Of a DNA stretch of 64,000 nucleotides, positions 56,989 through 64,000 are shown piece by piece. The stretch's first letter is position 1; the number at the start of each line of letters is the position of its first letter. The notes beneath the pieces were generated by a model. That model was not told the origin of the DNA and did not search any database. It saw nothing but the letters and a program-made list of their open reading frames with translations. The DNA lies in contig CAWAFX010000003.1 in the NCBI GenBank assembly GCA_963781495.1, positions 186,001 through 250,000 on the forward strand, in the 5' to 3' direction. Both the position numbers and the translations under genes were made by a program. The stretch comes from Mayfieldus sp963781495 (lineage in GTDB: Bacteria > Actinomycetota > Thermoleophilia > Solirubrobacterales > 70-9).

Positions 56989-57749
56989 CAGGTCGTCCTC
57001 CCGAGCGCCGCCCGTGCAGCCTCGGAAAACGCTTCGGCCGCGCCGCGCCGCGCCAGCTCCTCAAGGCCTGCCTCGGTCATCCCGCCAGGAGACGCGACGC
57101 CTTCCCGGACCTGGTCGGGTGTTCGGCTGTGGAGGAGCTTCCCCGTACCGGCTGCGGCGTCGGCGCTCAGCGAAAGCGCCAGCTTCAGATCGAGGCCGCC
57201 GACAGCGCTCCCTTCTGCGACCGCCTGCACCGCGACCGCAAAGAACGCCGGCGAGCTGGACGAGGCGACTGTGGCCTGCTCGATCAAGGCATCGTCCATT
57301 TCGACCAGCCGGCCCAGTGGCTCCAGCAGCTTCCGCACCCTGGCGACCTCTTCGCCCGGCGCGTCTCCGCCAGCAAGGCACAGAACCCCGTGGCGCACCT
57401 CGACCGGAAGGTTCGGAATCATCCGTACCACGGTCGACCCCGGAAACGCGGCGACGACTGCCTCCAGCGGCTTCGCCGCGAGCATCGAGACGACGAGATC
57501 AGCTCCCTGCGCCTCTGGAGCAATCTCCTCCAGCTGCCTTGGCTTGAAGGCCAGCATCAGCAGGTCCGAGCGCTGGGCGAGCTCGGTGTTCGACGCCAGA
57601 GCTTCTCCCCCGACCTCTGCGGCCAGGGCGGCCGCCCTGCCCGAGCCGGAGTCTGTGAACAGCATTTGGTCGGGGCCACCGTCGCCGGAGGCCCAGCCGC
57701 GGGCCATCGCCGCAGCCATGTTGCCCGAGCCTGCGAAGCCGACGATCAT
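56988..57749 (-). CDS. proC: Pyrroline-5-carboxylate reductase
   Basis: This 253-residue protein has the Rossmann start VGFAGSGNMAAAMARGW. LAFKPRQLEEI and LVVSMLAAKP follow, then VVRMIPNLPVEVRHGVLCLA and a helical C-terminal dimerisation half with the conserved ASSSPAFFAVAVQAVAEG (SGSGPAY-type) and SPGGMTEAGLEELA ending. It makes proline from P5C with NAD(P)H. In Gram-positive bacteria proC often lies in the sepF neighbourhood, as here. Confidence 0.94.
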   Translation of the reverse strand: MIVGFAGSGNMAAAMARGWASGDGGPDQMLFTDSGSGRAAALAAEVGGEALASNTELAQRSDLLMLAFKPRQLEEIAPEAQGADLVVSMLAAKPLEAVVAAFPGSTVVRMIPNLPVEVRHGVLCLAGGDAPGEEVARVRKLLEPLGRLVEMDDALIEQATVASSSSPAFFAVAVQAVAEGSAVGGLDLKLALSLSADAAAGTGKLLHSRTPDQVREGVASPGGMTEAGLEELARRGAAEAFSEAARAALGRTT

Positions 57750-57781
57750 CGGCCGCAGGGTATCCGTACCGCCGGGGATGG

Positions 57782-58318
57782 CTAGGACTGGTTGAAGAAG
57801 CCCTTGTCGATCAGCCGCGCCTTCTCCTCGGCGGAGACCTCGACGTTGCGCGGGGTGAGCAGGAAAACCTTCTCGGCGATCCGCTGCATGCCGCCGTCGA
57901 GCGCGTAGGTGAGGCCGGAGGCGAAGTCGATCAGGCGCTTGGAGAGCTCGTGATCGGTGGTCTGCAGGTTGAGGATCACCGGCACCGTGCGTTTGAACTG
58001 GTCGGCTACCTGCTGGGCGTCGTTGAAGTTGCGCGGGATCACGAGGTGGACCTGGACGTCGGATCCGCCGTTGCCCACCGGGCGCAGGACGCTGGTACGA
58101 CTGCCGCCCATCGGCTCGTCCTCGGCGAAGATGTCGTCGATCTCGTCACGGCGCCGGCGCGAGGTCGGCAGGCGCCGCACCGGTGCCGGCTCGCGGCCTC
58201 CGGTGTCGAAGACCTCCTCGGAGCTGGTCTCGGGCTCGAAGCCCTCCTCGTAATAGTCGTGGTCTTCGGCGAGGCCGAAATAGACCAGCGCGCGATGCCA
58301 TGTGTCTCTAAGAGCCAT
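57782..58318 (-). CDS. sepF: SepF cell division protein
   Basis: The product has 178 residues. A short amphipathic membrane-binding start (ALRDTWHRALVYFGLAED) is followed by a long charged linker (RRRRDEIDDIFAEDEP) and the DUF552 core: VHLVIPRNFNDAQQVADQFK, VPVILNLQTTDHELSKRLIDFASGL, TYALDGGMQRIAEKVFLLTP. SepF anchors FtsZ to the membrane and is essential in actinobacteria lacking FtsA/ZipA. Its position before proC-yggT and after yggS is the classical arrangement. FtsR-like MerR at 25 kb may also affect division. Confidence 0.95.
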   Translation of the reverse strand: MALRDTWHRALVYFGLAEDHDYYEEGFEPETSSEEVFDTGGREPAPVRRLPTSRRRRDEIDDIFAEDEPMGGSRTSVLRPVGNGGSDVQVHLVIPRNFNDAQQVADQFKRTVPVILNLQTTDHELSKRLIDFASGLTYALDGGMQRIAEKVFLLTPRNVEVSAEEKARLIDKGFFNQS

Positions 58319-58405
58319 GTCTTGGCGTTTTCGGCTTCCGGTTGCCTATTCCTGCGTTCATTATGAACCGCGCGGGCGCCGGGTGCTGCATAGGGCCAGG
58401 CACGG

Positions 58406-59038
58406 CTAGACGTAGAGGGCAGTGCCCAGGCGGATGATCGTCGCGCCCTCCTGCGCCGCCACCTCCCAATCCTGGCTGGTACCCATCGAAAGGCGCGCCA
58501 GGCCATGCTCGGCGGCGAGTTCGGCCAGGCGTGCGAAGTGCGGGCGCGAGGCTTCCGGGTCCTGGCTGAAGGGCGGCATCGTCATCAGGCCGCCGACCCG
58601 CACCGGACAGCGCTCGATGAAGTCTCCCAGCGCCTCGGGAAGAACCCCTCCCTTGCCCTCCTCGCCGGCGACGTTCACCTCGACAAGGACTTCGGTCGCG
58701 GGATCGGCGTGGCGGCGCAGCTGCTCGAGGACCGAATCGGTGGCGACCGAGTGGATCAGGCGGCAGATCGGCAGCAGCTTGGAGACCTTGCGGCTCTGCA
58801 GGTTGCCGATGAAATCCCACTGGAAGGCGTCGGCCCAGCGCTCCCGCTTTGCCTCCAAGTCCTGGAGCCGGTTCTCCCCCACCAGCTCGACGCCGGCCTC
58901 GGCCAGGGCGGCCATCTCCTCGACCGGCAGGTACTTGGTCGCCGCCAGCACCTCGATCCCCTCCCCCACCTGCTCGCGCACGCGCTCGAGGTTGGCGCGG
59001 ACCTTCGCCGCCTCGATGCCGTGGATCTGCCCCGGCAT
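58406..59038 (-). CDS. YggS-type PLP-homeostasis protein
   Basis: This is a 210-residue type III PLP-fold protein. VLAATKYLPVEEMAALAEAG has the PLP Lys, and GENRLQDLEAK and WDFIGNLQSRKV follow. VLVEVNVAGEEGKGG, RVGGLMTMPPFS, LSMGTSQDWEVAAQEGATIIRLGTALYV complete the phosphate-binding end (SMGMS..D usual; here SMGTSQD). It binds PLP and buffers vitamin B6 and amino-acid pools without catalysis. The ATG overlaps the stop of the pgeF remnant (ATGA). Confidence 0.93.
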   Translation of the reverse strand: MPGQIHGIEAAKVRANLERVREQVGEGIEVLAATKYLPVEEMAALAEAGVELVGENRLQDLEAKRERWADAFQWDFIGNLQSRKVSKLLPICRLIHSVATDSVLEQLRRHADPATEVLVEVNVAGEEGKGGVLPEALGDFIERCPVRVGGLMTMPPFSQDPEASRPHFARLAELAAEHGLARLSMGTSQDWEVAAQEGATIIRLGTALYV

Positions 59039-59785
59039 CAGGCGCCCTCCCTGATCCAGGTCAGGCCGGCCTGACGTCCGCTGCGGGCGCCGTCGCGGCG
59101 GTGCGAGTAGAAGAGCTCGGCCTCACAGCGGGTGCACAGCTCCGAGCTTTCGATCCGCTCGACCCCCGCCGCCCGCAGCAGCCGGCGGGCCACCTCGCCC
59201 AGATCGAGCATCCGCCTCGCGGCGATCCCGTCGCCGAGCTGCGCGAAGCGCTCCAGCACCTCGGGACCGACCTCGTAGCAGCAGGGCCCGATCCCCGGTC
59301 CGATCGCGGCCGCCTCGGCGGCGACGGCCTTGACCCCTGCGGGCGACGATGCCCGCGGCCAGCCCGCGCCAGCCGCAGTGCAGCATCGCCACCCCGCCGG
59401 AACCGGCCAGCGCCACCGGCAGGCAGTCGGCGACCAGGACCAGCGGCACCAGGCCGCGCTGCGCGGTGTGGTGTCCGTCGGCGTCGGTGAGCGGCGTGCC
59501 CGGCTCTGCGTAGGGACTCGGCTGCAGGGCCGCCGTGTGGCCGAGCAGCCCGGCCCCGTGCACTTGCATCCCCATCAGCACCCGCTCGGGCTGCAGCCCG
59601 AGCGCGGCGGCGAGGCGGCGCCTGTTCTCGAGCACGGAGTCGTTGCGGTCGTCGGTGAGGATCCCCAGGTTGAGCGCCTCGAAGGGCGCCTCGCTGACCC
59701 CTCCGAGGCGGGTCGAGAAGGCGGCTTCGGCCCCCGGCAGCTCGGCCGCAAGCCAGCGCACTCCGTCGCGCTGCTTCCACTCCAC
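59038..59785 (-). pseudogene. PgeF/YfiH-like laccase-domain gene with frameshift
   Basis: From GTG 59785 the frame reads AAFSTRLGGVSEAPFEALNL, MQVHGAG, LVLVADCLPVAL and MLHCGWRGLAAGIVA, containing the His-Cys-His zinc/copper residues. Reading frame is then lost in CGCAGGGGTC near 59335-59342; removing one base restores RGVKAVAAEAAAIGPGIGPC and then YEVG, continuing to the proper end (LCTRCEAELFYSHRRDGARS) at 59038. PgeF removes mis-incorporated L-Ser from peptidoglycan precursors. The uninterrupted frame ends at 59123, giving a wrong C-terminus. It lies in the conserved cluster before yggS, so a sequencing error is a live alternative. Confidence 0.75.
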
Positions 59786-59789
59786 GCCG

Positions 59790-60911
59790 CTAGGCCTCCG
59801 CCTCGGCGGCGGCCAGCGCCGCCTCGAGCTCCTGCTCGCGGCCCTCGATCTCGCCATCGAGCTTTCGCCGCAGGGCTTCGCGCAGGCCGCGGCCCACCGC
59901 GGGGCCCTCGGGAACTCCGGCGGCGATCAGGTCGGCACCGTCGATCTCGAGGCTGACGCCGCGCCAGTCGCGAACGTAGCGATCCAGCCATTCGGCCCCC
60001 ATCGCACGCGCCAGCAGCAGCTCCTCGGGGCGCGCGCCGCGGGCCAGCTCGACCGCGTCGGAGGGTCGCTGCGGATGCGCCGCGGCCAGCTCCGCCTCGC
60101 GCCCGGCGGGCCCCAGCGCCGCGACGAGCATCGCCCGCGGGCGGGCCGTGACCTCGCTCCAAGGTGGCCGGGCCAGAAGCTCCTCGACCGCGGTCAGAAG
60201 CTCGTCCGCGCCGGCGCGCAGCCGCACCAGCCCCCACTCCGCCGCCAGCCGCAGCCCGCGTCTGGCCTCGGGCTCGGCGGCGAGGCGCAGCAGCTCGGCG
60301 GCCCGGCGGTCGGCCGAGACGGTCGCGAGGTCGGCGTCGCGCAGAAGCTCGGCCGTCTCGGGCTCCAGCCCGAAGCCGAAGCGGGCGGCGTAGCGCGCCG
60401 CCCGCAGGGCGCGCGTCGGGTCATCGGCGAAGGAGCGATCGTGCAGCACCCGCAGCAGGCCGGCCTCGAGGTCAGCGCGGCCCGCGTGGGGGTCGACCAG
60501 CTGCGGCTCTCCCTGCAGCGGGATCGCCATCGCGTTGATCGTGAAGTCGCGGCGCGCCAGGTCCTCCTGCAGCCCGGCGGGCTTTACCTCCGGCAGGGCC
60601 CCGGGCTGCGGATAGATCTCGGCTCGGGCGCTTGCCAGGTCGACCTCGAGCCCGCCGAGCTGCGCCTTGGCGGTCGAGAAGCGCTCGTGCTCGGTCACCT
60701 CGCCGCCGAGGCGGCGGGCCAGCTCGGCGGCGTCGCCTTCGACGACGACGTCGACGTCGGTGCGCGGGCGGCCGAGCAGCAGATCGCGGACCGCGCCGCC
60801 GACCAGGTGGATCGGCTCCCCCGCCGCAGCCTCGCGCAGGCGCTCGAGCCCCGGCAGGGCGCCTGCGAGCGCGGCGCCAAGGTCGCCTTCATGTTCGCTT
60901 GAGGTGGGCAT
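59790..60911 (-). CDS. cca: CCA tRNA nucleotidyltransferase / poly(A) polymerase family
   Basis: This 373-residue class II nucleotidyltransferase shows HLVGGAVRDLLLGRPRTDVDVV (GG..RD and catalytic DxD) and VDLASARAEIYPQPGALPEV. ARRDFTINAMAI, ADDPTRALRAARYAARFGFG and a helical neck and tail follow. There is no HD phosphohydrolase domain. It adds or repairs the CCA end of tRNA, though a poly(A) polymerase role cannot be excluded by eye. ATG 60911 is favoured over TTG 60920. Divergent from the propeller gene, with 33 bases between starts. Confidence 0.88.
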   Translation of the reverse strand: MPTSSEHEGDLGAALAGALPGLERLREAAAGEPIHLVGGAVRDLLLGRPRTDVDVVVEGDAAELARRLGGEVTEHERFSTAKAQLGGLEVDLASARAEIYPQPGALPEVKPAGLQEDLARRDFTINAMAIPLQGEPQLVDPHAGRADLEAGLLRVLHDRSFADDPTRALRAARYAARFGFGLEPETAELLRDADLATVSADRRAAELLRLAAEPEARRGLRLAAEWGLVRLRAGADELLTAVEELLARPPWSEVTARPRAMLVAALGPAGREAELAAAHPQRPSDAVELARGARPEELLLARAMGAEWLDRYVRDWRGVSLEIDGADLIAAGVPEGPAVGRGLREALRRKLDGEIEGREQELEAALAAAEAEA

Positions 60912-60944
60912 TGGGTCCAATCCGTACCATGGTCGGCTCGCCGG

Positions 60945-62402
60945 ATGCCGGAGAAGCCCCCCTCATCGCCGTGGCGGCAGTTCCGCGACCGCCTGCGGAT
61001 CCTGGCAAGCGGGCGCAGGCGGCTGGTCGCTTTCGCGAAGCAGAACCCCCTCCCGGTCGCGATTGGCTCGGTCGCGATCGTGCTGCTGATCGCCGCCGGC
61101 GCCTACGCCGCCTACAGGGCACTGCGCCGGCCCCCCGACGTGCACAACGCCAATGCCGCCTTTAAGCCGAAGGAGAGCAAGCCGGAGGTAAAGACCGTCA
61201 ACTGGCCGCTCTATGCCTACAACGGGCGCCGTACCCGCTACCTGGCGGCCAAGGGGATCAAGCCCCCCTTCAAGCAACTGTGGAAATACGGCGCCCGCCC
61301 GCTGCTCGAGTTCCCGCCGATCTACGTCGACGGAAAGCTGTACGGGCTGGACAACAGCGGCCACGCGTTCGCGCTGGACGCCGACACCGGCAAGGTGTTG
61401 TGGAAGCGGCGGGTCGCGACGCTCAACGCCTCCTCGCCCACCTATTCCCATCACCGGCTCTACGTCGTCAACCTGATCCCCGGCCACATCGAGTCGCTGG
61501 ATCCGAAGAACGGCCACACGGTGTGGAAGAAGGACCTTCCCTCCCGCGCGGAGTCGGCGCCGATCGTGATCGGCAGGCGGGTCTACTTCGGCGACGAGGG
61601 CGGCACGCTGTATGCCGTCGATCGCCGCAACGGACACACGATTTGGACGGCGCAGCTCTGCGGCTCGATCAAGGCGGCGCCGGCCTACGAGCACGGGGTC
61701 CTCTACGTCGGCGACTACGGCGGCTGTATGAACGCCGTCAACGCACACAGCGGCAAGATCAAATGGCAGACCAGCTCCCAGGGCCTGGGCTTCGGCGTCT
61801 CGGGCCAGTTCTACTCGACCCCGGCGCTGGCCTTCGGCCGCGTCTACAGCGGCAGCCTCGACCACCGCGTCTACAGCTTCGAGCAGAGCGACGGCTCGCT
61901 CGCCTGGAGCCACTCGACCGGCAACTACGTCTACTCGGGACCGACCGTCGCCGACACCCCGAATACGCCTCCGACCGTCTACATCGGTTCCTACGACGGC
62001 AACCTCTACGCGCTCGACGCCAAGACCGGCGCTACGCGCTGGAGCCGCTCGGCCGGCGGGCCTGTGATCGTCTCGCCCAGCGCCGTCGGCAACATCGTGT
62101 ACGTCCCGACCTACTCCCCCAAGGGCACGACCGGCTTCGCGATGCGATCCGGCCGCCAGGTCTTCCATTTCGCGACCGGCGGTGCCAACTCGCCGGTGAT
62201 CTCCGATGGCCACCGCCTCTATCTGACCGGCTATTCGAGTATTACCGCCCTGCAGCCGCTGACCAAGAAGCAGATCGCGGGACGAGCGAAGAACCGGCGC
62301 CAGAAGGCGGCGCGCAAAAAGCAGCACCAGAGGGCCCGAGCGCAGGCCGGCAAGCAAAACGGCAAGCAGAAGAGCAAGCAAAATGGAGGGAAGAGTCCCT
62401 GA
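60945..62402 (+). CDS. Membrane-anchored PQQ-type beta-propeller protein
   Basis: This 485-residue protein has one N-terminal transmembrane helix (about 38-58) after a basic cytoplasmic start. An external propeller of repeats of the form VYFGDEGGTLYAVDRRNGHT then follows (blade ends such as GLDNSGHAFALDADTGKVLW, GSYDGNLYALDAKTGATRW). Two Cys in QLCGS and GGCMN may pair. The tail (about 430-485) is Lys/Arg/Gln-rich (KNRRQKAARKKQHQRARAQA). Propellers of this kind scaffold envelope complexes or bind substrates. It overlaps the deacetylase gene by 20 bases. Confidence 0.85.
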   Translation: MPEKPPSSPWRQFRDRLRILASGRRRLVAFAKQNPLPVAIGSVAIVLLIAAGAYAAYRALRRPPDVHNANAAFKPKESKPEVKTVNWPLYAYNGRRTRYLAAKGIKPPFKQLWKYGARPLLEFPPIYVDGKLYGLDNSGHAFALDADTGKVLWKRRVATLNASSPTYSHHRLYVVNLIPGHIESLDPKNGHTVWKKDLPSRAESAPIVIGRRVYFGDEGGTLYAVDRRNGHTIWTAQLCGSIKAAPAYEHGVLYVGDYGGCMNAVNAHSGKIKWQTSSQGLGFGVSGQFYSTPALAFGRVYSGSLDHRVYSFEQSDGSLAWSHSTGNYVYSGPTVADTPNTPPTVYIGSYDGNLYALDAKTGATRWSRSAGGPVIVSPSAVGNIVYVPTYSPKGTTGFAMRSGRQVFHFATGGANSPVISDGHRLYLTGYSSITALQPLTKKQIAGRAKNRRQKAARKKQHQRARAQAGKQNGKQKSKQNGGKSP

Positions 62403-63315
62403 CCGCATAGCGGCGCGCCGTGAGGAGGCGCAGCTGCGGCGCCGCACCCGGCGGCGGCAGCTCCTCGCCGGCACCGGACTCCTCGCCGCCGCGGCGCTGG
62501 CCGCAGTCGTGCTGCTGGGCGGCGGTGGCAAGCCCTCGCACCGGTCCGGGTCTGCCGGCAGGCGCGCGACAAAGGGAAAGCGCCGGGGCGGCGGATCGAA
62601 GCCGGTCCGCAATGCGACGCCGCAGCCTGGCTGGCGCCCGCACACCGGGCCGGTGCCGATCCTCGAGTACCACGTCCTCGGCGATGTGATCCCCGGCGCC
62701 CCCTATCCGGAGCTGTTCGTCTCGCGGCCGGAGTTCCGGCGCCAGATGGACTGGCTGGACTCAGACGGCTACGAGGCGGTCACCCTCGACGAGGTCGAGA
62801 GGGCCTGGTATCACGGTGGCACCCTGCCGGCGAAGCCGGTCGTGCTCTCATTCGACGACGGCTACCGGCCCCAGTTCACCTTCGCACTGCCGCTGCTGCG
62901 GCGGCACGGCTGGCCCGGACTGCTGAACCTGAAGGCCAAGGGCTCCGACCTCTACACCAGCGACGTCAAGGCGATGATCGCCGCCGGCTGGGAGCTCGCC
63001 GCGCACACGATCCATCACCTCGACCTGACGACCCTCGACGCCCCGCAGTTGAAGCTCGAGATCGGCGGCTCGCGCTCGATCCTGCGCCGCGAGTATGGGG
63101 TCGCAGTCGACAACTTCTGCTATCCGGCGGGGAAGTTCGACTCCGCGGCGATCGCCGCGATCAAGGCCGCGGGCTTCGTCGGCGCGACGACAGAGATCCC
63201 GGGCTACGCCAGCCGCGCCAAGCCCTACGAGCTCGATCGCTACGAGATCCTCGGCTCGACCGGAGTCTCCGGCCTCGCCGAGGATCTGAGCTCGGGCGAC
63301 TCAGCCACCCCCTAG
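62383..63315 (+). CDS. Membrane-anchored polysaccharide deacetylase
   Basis: This 310-residue CE4/NodB-type enzyme has an N-terminal helix (about 26-46). PILEYHVLGD near residue 90 is the substrate strand, VVLSFDDGYRPQFTFAL holds the catalytic Asp-Asp, and ELAAHTIHHLDLTTLDA holds the zinc His pair (HxxxH). NFCYPAGKFDSAAIAAIKAAGFVGATT completes motifs 4-5. It would remove N-acetyl groups from an envelope glycan. Starting inside the propeller gene, the two are probably translated together, suggesting a joint surface function. Confidence 0.9.
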   Translation: MEGRVPDRIAARREEAQLRRRTRRRQLLAGTGLLAAAALAAVVLLGGGGKPSHRSGSAGRRATKGKRRGGGSKPVRNATPQPGWRPHTGPVPILEYHVLGDVIPGAPYPELFVSRPEFRRQMDWLDSDGYEAVTLDEVERAWYHGGTLPAKPVVLSFDDGYRPQFTFALPLLRRHGWPGLLNLKAKGSDLYTSDVKAMIAAGWELAAHTIHHLDLTTLDAPQLKLEIGGSRSILRREYGVAVDNFCYPAGKFDSAAIAAIKAAGFVGATTEIPGYASRAKPYELDRYEILGSTGVSGLAEDLSSGDSATP

Positions 63316-63806
63316 TTGGCGGCCTGCGAGTAGCGCAGCGATCCGGGGGTGGTCAGCTGCTCACCGGTCTCGAGCAGCGTCTTCAGGCCGGAGAGGATCA
63401 TCGGCCAGCCGCCGAAGAGCTCGGAATGCGCGTCATCGGGCAGCTGGTCGTGGGTGACCGTGAGCTGGCAGGAGTCGTCGCCGACCGGCGCGATCTCCCA
63501 GGTGACCCTCGAGGTGCCGGCGCGGCGAACGTCATCGCTCCAGAGTGCGTTGAAGCTCTGCACGAGCCGCCGCGGCGGGTCGACCTCGATGTTCTCGCCC
63601 GCCGCGATGTCGATCACGCCCGGGACCGCCGAGGTGTACTCGGAGCCCTCGGTCCAGTCAGACGTGATCTGGACTCCGAAGCTGTACTTGGCCCTCATCT
63701 CGGGATCGGTGATCGCCTCCCAGAGGCGCTCCGGCGTCGTCTTGATGTAGATCTCGAACACCGTCATCGTGCCGGCGCCGTTCACGACCGCGTACTTGTC
63801 GTCCAT
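63312..63806 (-). CDS. AHSA1/SRPBCC-domain protein
   Basis: This 164-residue SRPBCC domain shows FEIYIKTTPERLWEAITDPEMRAKYSFGVQ, WTEGSEYTS, VDPPRRLVQSFNALW and SRVTWEIAPVGDDSCQLTVTHDQL, with a C-terminal helix GGWPMILSGLKTLLETGE. Such proteins commonly follow ArsR repressors, as here. The start ATG 63806 lies inside the upstream ArsR frame. A later ATG at 63767 (MTVFEIYIK) would fit homolog N-termini better and reduce the overlap. Confidence 0.85.
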   Translation of the reverse strand: MDDKYAVVNGAGTMTVFEIYIKTTPERLWEAITDPEMRAKYSFGVQITSDWTEGSEYTSAVPGVIDIAAGENIEVDPPRRLVQSFNALWSDDVRRAGTSRVTWEIAPVGDDSCQLTVTHDQLPDDAHSELFGGWPMILSGLKTLLETGEQLTTPGSLRYSQAAN

Positions 63807-64000
63807 CGTCTTCCTCCTCGAGTTCTTTCTTCATGCCGCTCATCGCCGCGGCGATTGGCTCTGCGTACTTGCTCACCCACCGGTCGTGGACGAGCCGGAT
63901 CGGGACCGGGTTGAGGAAATGCAGCTTCTCGCGCCCGCGCCGCTTGTTGGTCACGAGTCGTGCCTCCTCCAGGACCCGCAGGTGCTTCATGACCCCGAAG
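63658..64000 (-). CDS. ArsR-family regulator, 3' part (runs off window)
   Basis: The frame is open at 64000 and reads FGVMKHLRVLEEARLVTNKR, then RGREKLHFLNPVPIRLVHDRWVSKY, the recognition helix and wing end of ArsR winged HTH proteins paired with AHSA1 genes. Homologs end near MKKELEEE, but this frame has no stop there and runs 149 bases into the AHSA1 gene, ending in Arg/Asp-rich sequence that looks like noise. Either the true protein has an odd tail, or one lost or gained base has separated what was a stop or a fusion. The 5' end is outside the window. Confidence 0.65.
   Translation of the reverse strand, partial: FGVMKHLRVLEEARLVTNKRRGREKLHFLNPVPIRLVHDRWVSKYAEPIAAAMSGMKKELEEEDDGRQVRGRERRRHDDGVRDLHQDDAGAPLGGDHRSRDEGQVQLRSPDHV

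Noticed and set aside
1..64000. tRNA, rRNA, CRISPR and insertion sequences
   Set aside because: No T-loop/anticodon patterns, rRNA cores, spaced identical repeats or transposase motifs were found by eye; a short degenerate tRNA could still be missed.

Overview
The window is a GC-rich, densely packed bacterial chromosome segment with no rRNA, tRNA, CRISPR array or intact insertion sequence that I could see. Gene content and order point to an actinobacterium of the Thermoleophilia/Solirubrobacterales type. The clues are a GarA-like FHA gene followed by an FtsR-like MerR gene, an RsiG-type anti-sigma protein, a WS/DGAT acyltransferase, ECF sigma/anti-sigma pairs, many secreted low-complexity proteins and very high G/C at third codon positions. 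The lineage is an inference from content, not a phylogeny.

Region 1 (1-15.6 kb) is mixed. It holds the start of a PucR-like regulator, an esterase, a secreted phosphoesterase, an ECF sigma factor fused to a zinc-binding and probably membrane-spanning tail, a small repeat-bearing secreted protein, a 700-base gene-free stretch with a strong RNA-like inverted repeat, a duplicated unknown gene pair, a YraQ-type permease, a classical ECF sigma/anti-sigma operon, a decayed flavodoxin, ccdA, dinB, a wax ester synthase and a HAD phosphatase.

Region 2 (15.6-29.1 kb) carries a secreted metalloprotease-like protein, nadE, a thioesterase, a shortened MMPL-like transporter, an HTH-membrane-RskA-like protein and an RTX-repeat protein. 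It ends with a leftward series: proS-pgsA, then rsiG-FHA-MerR-SRPBCC-FAD oxidase. The rsiG start is preceded by a good leaderless promoter.

Region 3 (29.1-42.4 kb) has three tandem paralogous secreted glycoside hydrolases, ispG, two tandem broken genes of one secreted family, pdxH, an AAC(3)-like enzyme coupled to a helical-barrel protein, a degenerate EAL protein and a long-chain acyl-CoA ligase.

Region 4 (42.4-49.9 kb) is the conserved leftward block rpsB-tsf-pyrH-frr-uppS-cdsA-(SprT-like)-dxr-rseP, joining translation to isoprenoid and phospholipid synthesis. With ispG, uppS, cdsA and pgsA, the window covers much of the envelope-lipid precursor supply.

Region 5 (50-55.5 kb) looks accessory. 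It is visibly richer in A/T and looser in packing, with poorly known genes, a cation/proton antiporter and three SnoaL-like paralogs.

Region 6 (55.5-64 kb) is the division-associated cluster cca-pgeF-yggS-sepF-proC-yggT-lspA-rluD, in which pgeF is frameshifted. It is followed by a PQQ-propeller protein overlapping a polysaccharide deacetylase, and an ArsR/AHSA1 pair at the edge.

The most interesting points are the RsiG c-di-GMP signature next to the GarA/FtsR pair with a degenerate EAL gene elsewhere in the window; the membrane-tethered sigma factor beside a long inverted repeat; the unlabelled structured element at 4285-4413; and four frameshifts that can all be explained by one extra base.
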